From: Haliclona indistincta
Lineage: Eukaryota; Porifera; Demospongiae; Haplosclerida; Chalinidae
DNA: 64,000 nucleotides
Direction: 5' to 3'
Assembly: GCA_964017065.1 (NCBI GenBank)
Contig: OZ024784.1
Location: forward strand, 4,631,152-4,695,151
Position 1 is the stretch's first letter. Every line of letters begins with the position of its first letter. Made by a program: the position numbers and the translations under genes. Under the pieces are notes generated by a model. That model ran no database searches. It was not told where the DNA came from and saw only the letters and a program-made list of their open reading frames with translations. Of the stretch, positions 1 to 10,294 are shown piece after piece.

Positions 1-2544
1 AATTCGACAGTCCATCATCATGGACATCATGCAGGCTAAAGCTGTCCAGCATATGAAGGAGACGTCATCCACTGGTCTACGTGTGGCTACACTCCCGGTC
101 TCCATTCCAGCAGAGAAGGCAAAAATGTTGATGGAGAGAGACTTGTCACTGTACATCAATCAACTCAACACGGCTAAAAACAAATGTGAACGTCGAATTA
201 GAAAGCTTGGTGGAGAAAACTATCAGCAACTTGCACATTCTGTAGAACCTGATAGAATCATTCAAGACTTTCCTTTGCCTATTCCTTTTGACTCAATCAT
301 GCACAATGATACAGCGTTTATGTATTTTACTACATACTTAGAGCACAATGGGTATGGAAGTTTGCCGCTGTTTTGGAAGGAGGTGCAGAACCTCAAGGAA
401 ACCCTTCCACATGACCTTCCTCAGCATCTTCACAACTTGTATACTAAGTTCCTTTGTCAAGGTGCTTCTAACCAAATACATGTTTACTCAGAGATTGTTC
501 AGGGTATAGAGAAATCATTGTCTCACACCGATTCCTGCCTAGCGTCCATGAGGCAGCTTCAATCCTCGGTATACACAGAGCTGCAGGAGCAGTTCTATGT
601 GTCATTTCTGCATAGTCAGAGCTTCAAGGATTTCATGGAGTGTGAGGCTGAGCAAGAGAGTGGTGCACTTTTTCGACCAAAGGACGGTTCATCATCATTA
701 GCTTCACCGAGCCTAGAGGAGAGTTCCTATCAGAAACGTCTCAAGCTTTTGCAACAAAAGATATCACAGAAGGACACTGCAATATCAGCTATGCCAGCCT
801 CAGCTGCAAAGCGCCGTGAAAAGCTAGTCAGAGATAAGTCTGTACTTGAAGAGGAGATTAAACGTGTGGAGCATTACATTGGACACACAGGTACGGTTTA
901 GCAACTTTATGGTTATTCATTCTGAGATAAACAACTTGAGATAATCCTCTTATCTTGCTTAGAATAATTATTCCCTAAACAAATAGAACATGTGTGTTTA
1001 TTCAGTCAAATTGACTGCCAAATTGACTGACATTCACTACACAATAGCTTGGTTTGTGAATGTGGTTTAGCTCTCAAGCCCTCAAAGTGACTGACTATTG
1101 TTTCAAATGACATGACTGGTATTGTCTCTGTACAGTGGTGAATCGGGTTTGTTACAGCGGTTTTATTACTCCTTGCAACAGCCACAAAAGCGTAAAGCGG
1201 CATCCGTGCCTTATTTGGAAGGTATTATTACATTGCCTGATTTAGATTGAACACGGTTCACGCTCTACGTGTGCAAGATGTAATAAAACCGCTGTAGCTA
1301 AAAAGCCCCTAAACTATGGCACTCGTGAATATTAGATCATAGATTTCGCACCATGCTCTGTGCGTTATCTTTTCTGCCCAGGCTTCATTATGCACTCAGA
1401 TCTGCCACTGTCTCTGCAACTCTGCTGTAAAATTAATGTTTGTATTTTTCTTGCAGAGGAATGGTTTGGTACAGTTGGTCAATGGGTGGTTGTGGTGAAC
1501 GATGTGGACCTTTTTGATCAAGAGGGAACCAACGAAAAAAATCCTATTTTCATACTGGTGGTGCATCGTCCTGAGAGCAGTGAGGTTGAGCATCTACGAC
1601 TAAACCCACATGATCTAACTCAATCTATCACTGGGAGCATGCGTGTTCATACAGTCAGTGAAGGTAGCTCTGACTCGGATGGCGTCATTACTCTCCAAGA
1701 TTCAGACGATGTTGTCGTGCCTAAGAACGCTGGTTGGGTCATTCCAAGACGTCTCAGTGAGTTTCAAGAGCTTCACAAAAAGGTGTCAGAGTTTTGGCCG
1801 GACCTTGTGTTTCCTCAGATTCCAAAGAAGCCGTTACTGTTCCCTCGAAAAGATGAGATAAAGTCTTGGAAGAAGTTCTGTCAAACCATTGAGTCCTACA
1901 TGAACACGATTCTGAAGGATCCAAAAATGCAAGAAAGTGAGGACGTATTTAACTTCCTCAGTCCTGCCTCCGCAGAAATGAGACAGTCCAGTACAACAAG
2001 AGAAGACAAGTCTGCTAAGGTTCGGTCCCTGCCTACTCTTCCTACTTTCTTTGAAGGGAAATCTGAAGAATCCATTTTGGATCACTTTTCTGCTCTTATA
2101 ACTGAGGTGTTTGAACTTCAAGATCGTAGTCGTATCCTCAGACGCCAGCTCTACGATCTAGTGCAGTTGACTTATGGTGGCAGCATTGACAGAGAGCTGC
2201 AAGACTTTGTAATGTGGGTCCTGTCAGAGCCTATGCTTGTCTACTATCTAGAGACATTCAGAGAATCAATGTGGCCCAATGGAGAGCCTGCCCAACCTCC
2301 TCCTGTTAGAAGTGATGAACAGAAGCAGAAGACCCGTGAAGAAGCTAAACAGATGTTTGTAAAGGCTGTACCACCTAATCTTCAGACTATTCTAGGACAC
2401 CGAGATTGTAAAAAAGGCTTTCTCAAGATATTTGCTGCTCTCCAAGACCGCCATGCTAACAAACAGCTATTTTACTCTCTGCTCGAGTTGTTTCTGTTTG
2501 CACTAGTCCCTGAACTAGAAACGGTACATAATGAAGAGACATAA
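1..2544 (+). CDS. SNX25: SNX25-like sorting nexin, 3' part (RGS - PX - nexin C), 5' end outside window
   Basis: Two coding exons are visible: 1-890 (open from the window edge) and 1457-2544 (stop TAA), joined by a 566-bp intron with GT at 891 and AG at 1455-1456. The first exon encodes an RGS-like helical domain (around FMYFTTYLEHNGYGSLPLFWKE) and a coiled coil. The second opens with EEWFGTVGQW, then a PX domain (VIPRRLSEFQELHKKVSEFWP, Pro-rich loop FPQIPKKPLLFPRK) and a C-terminal nexin domain (SEPMLVYYLETFRESMWPNG, ANKQLFYSLLELFLFALVPEL). RGS, PX and nexin C in this order, with the WPNG and ANK.L.Y.L.EL blocks, point to SNX25 over SNX13/14. The PXA domain would lie upstream. SNX25-type proteins bind phosphoinositides on endosomes and regulate receptor traffic. 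The ortholog call is by remembered similarity and was not searched. Confidence 0.86.
1154..1295. mobile_element. Short foldback element (MITE-like) in the SNX25 intron
   Basis: Positions 1154-1177 (ACAGCGGTTTTATTAC, two unmatched bases, CTTGCA) reappear inverted at 1272-1295. The inner arms (CACAAAAGCG versus CGTAGAGCGTG read backwards) are also loosely complementary, so the whole 142 bp could form a hairpin. There is no coding capacity and no obvious target-site duplication. A MITE or other foldback repeat is the simplest reading. The family is unknown. Confidence 0.6.
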
Positions 2545-2731
2545 GCTAGCTGCTGCTGTGTTGTTCGTTATTGTACAGTACATTATGAATGCAATAATCG
2601 TTGTGCGTGATGATTACGTAAAAGTAGCCTTGCTGGCCTGGGTCTTTCCCTGGGAAACTCCCTAATTGCCCTTCCTGCGCAAAAAGAATATCGTGGTTTC
2701 TGAGCCTAGAATTTAAAGGTAAGTTTAACGA

Positions 2732-3742
2732 ATGGCGTTGGAGAGTGCGTATCAGCGAAGACCAGGCTCGTGTCCTTCGAACAAGCTAAAATCCAGTGAG
2801 AGCAAAAAATGTGCGTGCCCAAGCGACGAATCCAGACAGAGATCAAATGTCATGGGAGACCAGTATGTGCTTGTGGTGATAGGAGAGCCTCATAGAACGG
2901 AATTGAACCGACTTTTAAAAGAATTTTCAGGATTGGTATTACTTCCAAAAAGTTTGGAAGATGTTCTGGAACGTATTTCTTGTATAAACGAACGAAAGAG
3001 TCCACCTTTTGTGCTCTCCTGCTTTGTTATCGAGACAGAGATCCGATCATCAGTTTCTGGCAGCTCAAAGCAAAATAATTTGTGCCGTGATCTATTGACA
3101 GAGTCTACTGTAGCTCTTCAGATATTGCTGGCAAAGGGAGAGCAGGCCTTCTCAGATGCAGAGACGATCGAGTTACTACCCTTTACCTCAATCCAAAAGG
3201 ACTATCTTCCAAATATGTCTTTCATTGTGTTTGAGGCATCTTTTCCTCCTCACTTCCAAAACAAACTGGATGCAGTACTGTTGCTATTTACACGTGTGTT
3301 ATGCAAAAGTCTCGAAAAAGTCCTCCTGCTGCTCGAGTGTGAATATCAAGCTGTTGTTCTTCGCGATTTTTCTGCTCACATAGTGACAGAAAACCATGGA
3401 ATAGAAGCTCTTGTCAAGGTATCTCAAGTCAACAACTGCAGCATCTTCTTTATTGTTGGTTACAATCCTGAAAAATGTTCGAGTGAAACAGTAGAAAACT
3501 TGAAGACTAGCATAAAGAGCAAGTTTACTGATCAGTTTTCATCAGAAAGCTTCTCAATTGACCTATTGGATGGTCAACATGCTCCTCTACAGGATCCAAA
3601 CAGTCAACAGACTGTCAAACATGGAATACAAGAATCAGTGTCCAGTTCAAGTCAGCATGATACAGAAGCACCTCTCGTAGCTGGAGTTGTGTACTCTTCT
3701 GTACAGCATCGATTGCCTGCAGAAAAAAAATCGCAGAGCTAA
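2732..3742 (+). CDS. Unrecognised single-exon protein, 336 aa
   Basis: An uninterrupted ORF starts with ATG at 2732, 187 bp after the SNX25 stop, and ends with TAA at 3740-3742. I do not recognise the family. The protein is soluble-looking with no signal peptide. It has a Ser/Lys/Cys-rich first 40 residues, then alternating hydrophobic and charged blocks suggesting an alpha/beta fold (YVLVVIGEPHR, PPFVLSCFVIETE, MSFIVFEASFPP, CSIFFIVGYNP), and a Ser/Gln-rich tail ending in EKKSQS. A second methionine at about residue 41 (MGDQYVLVV) is an alternative start that would remove the low-complexity leader. Codon structure is consistent over the full length, which supports a real gene. It may be a retrocopy-like intronless gene, or a lineage-specific one. 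Confidence 0.7.
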   Translation: MALESAYQRRPGSCPSNKLKSSESKKCACPSDESRQRSNVMGDQYVLVVIGEPHRTELNRLLKEFSGLVLLPKSLEDVLERISCINERKSPPFVLSCFVIETEIRSSVSGSSKQNNLCRDLLTESTVALQILLAKGEQAFSDAETIELLPFTSIQKDYLPNMSFIVFEASFPPHFQNKLDAVLLLFTRVLCKSLEKVLLLLECEYQAVVLRDFSAHIVTENHGIEALVKVSQVNNCSIFFIVGYNPEKCSSETVENLKTSIKSKFTDQFSSESFSIDLLDGQHAPLQDPNSQQTVKHGIQESVSSSSQHDTEAPLVAGVVYSSVQHRLPAEKKSQS

Positions 3743-3907
3743 ATTTACATTTATTATTATACTTTCATTGAAAAAAAATTAATGTTGCTAAGAAATCTGT
3801 GATAATTTACATTCATGTTGTTAGTAAATAATTCTGTAATTGTTTGGACATGAGAATTTATATTTAGTTTCTGTATAAATCCAATCTACAATTTAGTTTG
3901 AAGAACG
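3743..3907. other. AT-rich intergenic spacer
   Basis: 165 bp of A/T-rich sequence between the unrecognised gene and the first receptor gene. It holds 3' UTR-like runs (TTTATTATTATACTTTCATTG) and presumably the receptor promoter. No further gene is seen. Confidence 0.5.
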
Positions 3908-6843
3908 ATGACAAAGATGCTTTGCTGTGCATCTTTGGTCTTGTATCTGGTCATATGTGCTGTTGCTCAACCATCCAAAGTTATTTGGTTTTCTTTGATG
4001 GTGTCAGAAGGCTACTATTTGAATACTTCGAGTGTCTTGTCGGCAGTAGAGCAAGAAGTCACAACTATCAACAACAATACCTCCATTTTGCCTGGATACA
4101 AGCTGCAGTACACCATACATAGACACTCAGAGGTCATTCATTCATCATTGTACTTTGAATTTATATTTGTTATACAGTGCAATCCAATGCTTGCTCTTGG
4201 TCAATTTCTCCAAGAGATGAGGTCAGATACTGTGATACTAGCTCTGATTGGCTGTGGATGTTCAGCTGCTACTGAAGAAGTAGCTAAGGTGATTTCATTC
4301 TGGAATATTCCTCTGGTAAGCCTTAACTAATCACGTGACACAGTTGCACATTTGGCTCTTCTCAGATATCGTACGCCAGTACATCAGGTGTTCTCAGTGA
4401 CAGATCTGTGTTTCATAACTTCTTCAGGACCTCTCCATCAGATGATCTGCTACCACCATTGCTTGTCACTACAATGCAGTACTATAACTGGACACAACTA
4501 GCTGTTGTTACTGAGATGAAGCCTTCCTTTTTAAAGGTCAATGCATGCATGGCTTGAAAACACTGTAACAAATTTCTTAATCGCTTAACAGATAATTACA
4601 AGTGTGAAAAAAGAACTTAAGTATTTTAATATATCACTGGAAGCAAGTGCTTTTATTACGACAAATGCTGATAAGGACGAGTTCACAGTTAAAACAAACA
4701 CTCTCATGGTAAAATGAATCGGTGGGTTTGTTTTAAAATATCATTCTTTTAACAGAGCTTGAAGTCACATATAGTATTTCTTAATGTGCAATTGAAGTTG
4801 GCAGTGAAATTTTTATGTTGGGTCAGTGTTAGAGCAAGATGAGATGCTTCTTTGATTGTTACATTTTATACCAGGCTTACCAGAACAAGAGACTGCATCC
4901 TAACTATGTCTGGATATTGCACGGTCTATATAATGAGAAGTGGTGGACTGCCATGAATGCTACCAACTGTAGCAAAGAGCAGATCATACAAGCACTGGAC
5001 AGAGTTGTCACTATTTCTGTCAATCCTTCACAGGTTGTAGCAATGCATTACATGTCTCACACCTGCATTGTGCGCTGACAGGTTAAACAAAGTGACACAG
5101 ATCTCGTCTCTGATTATGCTGTGGATGCTGTGAGATCTCTTGTGCTATCTCTCAATAAAACGATCAGTGATAGTAATTCAACTGCAGTATGCAAAAACAT
5201 GGCAGGAAAGATGGTCCCATTAGAAAACTTCACATACAATAACAGTTTCATGGGCTGTTTGATTATGAACAATCTTCAAGGTTTAAACTTCACCGGAAGA
5301 TCGGTATGCTTCGGAATTGCTTCAATTATTATTAACACAATCTCTACAGGGACAATTAGCATTTAATGAGCAGGGAGATCGTTACATAGCTAGTGGTGAA
5401 GGTATTCTCAGACAATTTCGTCGAGTCAGCAATCAGAGTCAGTGGATATAGTATGATAAACACAATGTGCTCTACGTACTCTCAGGCTTTGATGTGATAA
5501 TCATAATACAGTTTGCATATATCCATAACTATCGTCTTCTCTATAATAACAATGAGTCAAATATGTCAGTGTGGCCAGGTATGTTATGGTAATAATTGAT
5601 GTATCATTTAATTATATATTTGTTTAGGCGGCATACCACCAGATGGAACGCCAGTGATAGTCATTGACAGCTTACAACCATTGCTGACCATTGTAATTTG
5701 TTTGCTGAGTGCAGTTTGCATCTTTTTTGCCTTATTTTGTTGTCTGTTCGTGCTCATCTTTCGCAAGAGAAGGTTGTGTTGGTGTTTATCTAATTCTATC
5801 GTCATCCCTTACTATACAGGGTAGTGAAACTGACCAGTCCTAATCTCAACTATCTTGTTGTGATTGGTACTATACTACTGAGCATTGCCATGGTTCTGTT
5901 TTCTGTTCCAACCACTAATCCAGTAGCTATCAGTGTATTCTGTTGGGTACGTCATATGTAATAACAAATAACAGGAGTTTATCTTGTTACTATTGTTGCA
6001 GACCAGATGGTTTTGCATGAGTGCTGGTCATGATCTTTGCTTCACTGTTGCTCTTCTAAAGACCTGGAGGATCCATTACATTTTTAAGTCCGGAACTCCC
6101 AAGAAGCATGTTAGTGTCACCAATCTATGGTGTCACATGGTGTTTATGCATAGTGTTTTGTGTCGTAGATTCCAAAAGACTCTACTCTGATTGTATTAAC
6201 AATTGCAATAGTAGCTATTGATATTCTGCCGTACATTGCATTTTTCGTTCCAAACGAACTCACCGAATCTACTTCTATTCGACAAAATCTTGAGAAGGAA
6301 TCAACTAAAAATGTCAGTAATTGTGACACATTGTTGTCGTACTCATTTATTTTCTGTACAGGATAAAGGAGTTCTACAGAATTTTTACTTCATTTACTGT
6401 CCCGAGACAGTTTACTTTTATATATCCATAATATTCAGTGCTACCTTCAAATACATCCTCCACATAATTGCTGGAATATTTGCTTTTTCTATCCGCAAAG
6501 TCAAAGTCGACTCACTGAATGACTCTCGCTATGTCAGTACTTATGTGTACGTCTCATCAATACTCATCACTATGTACTTCGCATTTGTGTTCATTGCCCG
6601 TGGTCGACCGACTTTGTTTACGGGAGTGCTATCTGGGCTTGTGTTTCTGGAGGTGGCTCTTTTGCTCTCTCTAGTGTTTATTCCTAAGGTATCAATATAA
6701 CAACAACAATAGGTTTCAATGCTTTTGTGGTTGCTTGTTTTTGCTAGATGATACATCTCTATCGTGATCCAAAAGGTGACTACATATTTGGAGAACCTCT
6801 TGAAGAAGAAACTGAATTTATTGCTTATTGTCAAACTGAATAA
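3908..6843 (+). CDS. GABA-B-like class C G-protein-coupled receptor, tandem copy A
   Basis: About a dozen small exons encode a signal peptide (MTKMLCCASLVLYLVICAVAQ), a Venus-flytrap ligand-binding ectodomain and a seven-pass membrane domain. Ectodomain blocks include ALIGCGCSAATEEVAKVISFWNIPL (3' end of the exon ending near 4315), SYASTSGVLSDRSVFHNFF (4366 on), YVWILHGLYNEKWW and a FNEQGDRY block. The membrane part carries the family hallmark KTWRIHYIFKSG in an intracellular loop and LFAFSIRKVKVDSLNDSRYV before the last helices. It ends VFIPKMIHLYRDPKGDYIF...CQTE, with a short tail and stop TAA at 6841-6843. These blocks match GABBR-type receptors, not glutamate or calcium-sensing receptors, because there is no Cys-rich linker. 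The ligand is unknown. The first exon donor reads GTCATT, a weak site; the paralog has GTATGT there. Confidence 0.87.
4366..4516 (+). repeat. Near-identical tract shared with receptor copy B (7560-7710)
   Basis: 151 bp starting at the exon edge ATATCGTACGCC matches 7560-7710 with about three substitutions, while the flanking introns do not align. It lies in the ligand-binding domain exon. This suggests gene conversion or strong recent constraint. Confidence 0.7.
4875..5308 (+). repeat. 434-bp gene-conversion tract shared with receptor copy B (8071-8504)
   Basis: From GCTTACCAGAACAAGAG to GGAAGATCGGTATG the two receptor genes have equal length (434 bp) and differ at about five bases by eye. 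The tract spans two exons and the complete intron between them. Sequence on both sides is strongly diverged. Identity in the intron cannot be explained by protein constraint, so recent gene conversion is the likely cause. Confidence 0.8.
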
Positions 6844-7096
6844 ATATTTATATCTAAACACTTTCAATTAACTGTTAGCAACTATTATTACCTATTGGTC
6901 AACTGTATTTGCTATTGTACACAACATTTACCATTCAATACTGTTGTGATCTTTTTATTTTAACATTGTTTTTGTTTAATTGTGCATGTTGGCAGTATAT
7001 AATAGGACAGTACTTAATAGTATCAGTTACTGGTCCCTTGGCGATATTGTTGCAGTTAGTTTGGAGCTCCCTTGGCAATACATTTTAAGCTAGATC
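6844..7096. promoter_or_regulatory. Intergenic region between receptor genes
   Basis: 253 bp that should hold the 3' end of copy A and the promoter of copy B. It is AT-rich (TGATCTTTTTATTTTAAC). The string AGTATATAATAGG near 6993 is a possible TATA-like site about 100 bp before the copy B start codon. No gene is seen. Confidence 0.35.
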
Positions 7097-10037
7097 ATGA
7101 ACAAGCTAGCTTTGATCTTGTGTCTAGTCACATGTCGTGCTGCTCAGCCGTCTAAGGTGATTCGGTTTTCTCTGATGGTCTCAGAAGGCTTTGACTTGAA
7201 TACATCAAGTGCCTTGCCAGCAGTAGAGCAAGAAGTCGCAGCTGTCAACAGCAACACCTCCATTTTGTCTGGATACAAGCTGCAGTACACCATACATAGA
7301 CACTCAGAGGTATGTTAGATCATCCTTATCTGACAGGTTCACTCCAAGTTTGATTTCTATTTCTGTTGACTCAGTGCAATTCAACAGATTCCATCAGTCA
7401 GTTCCTTGAAACTGTTAGATCAGGTGATGTGATTCTTGGACTCATTGGCTGTGGGTGTTCACCAGCTACCGAAGAGGTAGCAAGAATTAGCTCATTTTGG
7501 AACATTCCCATTGTATGTGACTGCATTAACAAAACTATTATGTTACATTTTCTCTTCAGATATCGTACGCCAGTACATCAGGTGTTCTCAGTGACAGATC
7601 TGTGTTTCATAACTTCTTCAGGACCGCTCCATCAGATGATCTGCTACCACCATTGCTTGCCACTACAATGCAGTACTATAACTGGTCACAACTAGCTGTT
7701 GTTACTGAGATAACTCATCAGTATCTTAAGGTAAATGAAATACAGAAACAGTGTGTTTTATACGGTATTTTTACAACCAAAGGTACTCTCATTTTTAAGA
7801 AAAGAGTTAAAAACTCGTAATTTATCGTTAGAAGCAACTGTGGAATTTACAACAGATGCTGATGAGGAAGAGTTTACTGTTAAAGTAGAAAAAGTTATGG
7901 TAAGTGCAGAGTAAGTGAAAGACATTGAATGATCCTCATCTATCACAGAATGTTCAATCTCATATTGTTTTTCTTAACACACAACCAAAATGGGCTTTGC
8001 GGTATCTGTGCTCGGTTAGTGTGATATCCATAGTTTGTTCTTGCAAAAGATGCCTGTGCGCAATGCTTAGGCTTACCAGAACAAGAGACTGCATCCTAAC
8101 TATGTCTGGATATTGCACGGTCTATATAATGAGAAGTGGTGGACTGCCATGAATGCTACCAACTGTAGCAAAGAGCAGATCATACAAGCACTGGACAGAG
8201 TTGTCACTATTTCTGTCAATCCTTCACAGGTTGTAGCAATGCATTACATGTCTCATACCTGCATTGTGCGCTGACAGGTTAAACAAAGTGACACAGATCT
8301 CGTCTCTGATTATGCTGTGGATGCTGTGAGATCTCTTGTGCTATCTCTCAATAAAACGATCAGTGATAGCGATTCAACTGCAGTATGCGAAAACATGGCA
8401 GGAAAGATGGTCCCATTAGAAAACTTCACATACGATAACAGTTTCATGGGCTGTTTGATTATGAATAATCTTCAAGGTTTAAACTTCACCGGAAGATCGG
8501 TATGTTGTGTTAACTGATAGAGTTAGCTGCTATTATACTTGCAGGGGCAGGTGATATTAAATGAACAGGGAGATCGTTTATTAGAAGGTAGAGGAATTTT
8601 AAAACAGTTCCGCAGGCTTGGAAATGGTAAATTCTTACCAGCTGAATTGCATGTGTGTCTATGATATTACCTGCTCTCCAGGAATGTTGCACATTATCAA
8701 ATTTGCTCATATTTTTAACAACAGTCTCAATTATTTTTCTAACCACAATGATTCAAGTGTGTGGCAAGGTGTGCATGCATGCAACAATAGCATCAGTTAC
8801 TGATACCTTCAATACAGCTGGTATACCACCCGATGGAACACCAGTACAGGTTGTTGACAGCATACAACCATTGCTTGCTGTTGTAGTGAGCATTGTCAGC
8901 GGAACCTGCATCACTTTCTCTTTGTTGTGCTGTGCATTTATGCTTATCTTCCGTAACAGAAAGTTAGTCTTCTGCGAATTTGAATGTTTATCTACACAAT
9001 AATACAGAGTTGTGAAACTGACTAGTCCTAATCTCAACTATCTTATTGTTATGGGAACTATACTGTTGAGTATTGCAATGATACTGTATTCAGTTCCAGC
9101 TACTGATACAGCGGTTGTTAGTATCCTCTGCTGGGTATGTTTACCTACCGTGCAATAGTACTGTACACACTCTTTGTTATGGTTGTAGGGAAGACTATTC
9201 TGTGTCAGTACTGGTCATGACCTGTGCTTTGCTGTGGCTCTTTTGAAAACATGGAGAGTCTATTATATATTCAAGTCTAGATCATCAAAGAAGCAGGTTA
9301 GCATGCCAGCATGCAGGAAGCCATAACAGTTACAATTTTTGTATGTCAGATTCCAAAAGACTCTGTTCTGCTAGTAGCAATGATGGTGATAATTGCTATT
9401 GATATATTCTTTTATGGTGCATTTCTTATTCCGAATCAACTCACTTCGTCTGCTACTACTCAACCAAACCTTGAAAAATCACCAACAAAAAATGCAAGCT
9501 ATTCGTCACATGTACATTAAAGTCATGCCTTGATGTTTTACAGGATAAAGGTGTTCTTCAAATGTTCTACTTTGTTGATTGCCCCAAGTCAATATTCTAT
9601 TATCTGTTCATAGTATTTAGTCTTGGTTTCAAGTACATCCTTCACATCATTGCTGGACTATTTGCTTTCTCTATTCGCAAAGTCAAAGTAGGCGCACTGA
9701 ATGACTTTCGCTATGTCAGTACATATGTGTATGTCTCATCGATACTCATCACTATGTACATTGCATTTGTGTTCATTGCTGGTGGTCGTCCAACTCTGTT
9801 TGCGGGAGCACTAATCGGGATTCTATTTCTGGAGATTTCTCTTTTGCTCTGCTTGGTTTTCATTCCCAAGGTATGTCCAGTAGAACAGAAAGTCAAATTT
9901 CCCCTGTTTTTCAGATGGTGCATCTTTATCGTGATCCTAATGGTGACCACATTTTTGACGAAGCCCAAAAAGCAATAGAATTGAGCGTCGCATGCAACTC
10001 TCAGAAAGTTACAACTACTACTACTAACAATGTTTAA
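7097..10037 (+). CDS. GABA-B-like class C G-protein-coupled receptor, tandem copy B
   Basis: This is a direct tandem paralog of the gene at 3908-6843 with the same exon plan. The signal peptide is MNKLALILCLVTCRAAQ. The ectodomain exons are at 7097-7311, 7375-7513, 7560-7731, 7782-7899, about 7950-8015, 8071-8229 and 8278 on. The membrane exons start near 8816 (GIPPDGTPVQVVDSIQPLL). Hallmarks are KTWRVYYIFKSR in a cytosolic loop, LFAFSIRKVKVGALNDFRYV, and a final exon from 9916 (MVHLYRDPNGDHIF) to stop TAA at 10035-10037. The C-terminal tail is longer than in copy A and ends in a Thr run plus NNV, a possible PDZ ligand. No coiled coil of the kind that drives GABBR1/2 pairing is obvious. Sequence tracts shared with copy A show recent conversion. 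Confidence 0.87.
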
Positions 10038-10294
10038 CAATACATCTGTATGCACTGCTACACTGGGCTAGCATACTAGTTGACTGGTTTGTTGCTATTT
10101 GTTTGTGCTATATCTTATACTGTTTGTTTACTATTTTCCACATTGTATTTGGTAAGAACTTGGTAATGTCAATTTGTTAACTGTATTTAGTGTACTGATG
10201 AGCTGACAATACTCACTAAAGATCACAGTGGTGTTTATGTTTGTTTTACTCGTGTGTGTGCTTTGGTCAAAAACAGTGAATAATCGATTGACTG

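Noticed and set aside
7758..7946. Apparent stop (TAA) in receptor copy B, hinting at a pseudogene
   Set aside because: Reading the exon from the acceptor before GTACTCTCA gives an open frame aligned codon for codon with copy A.
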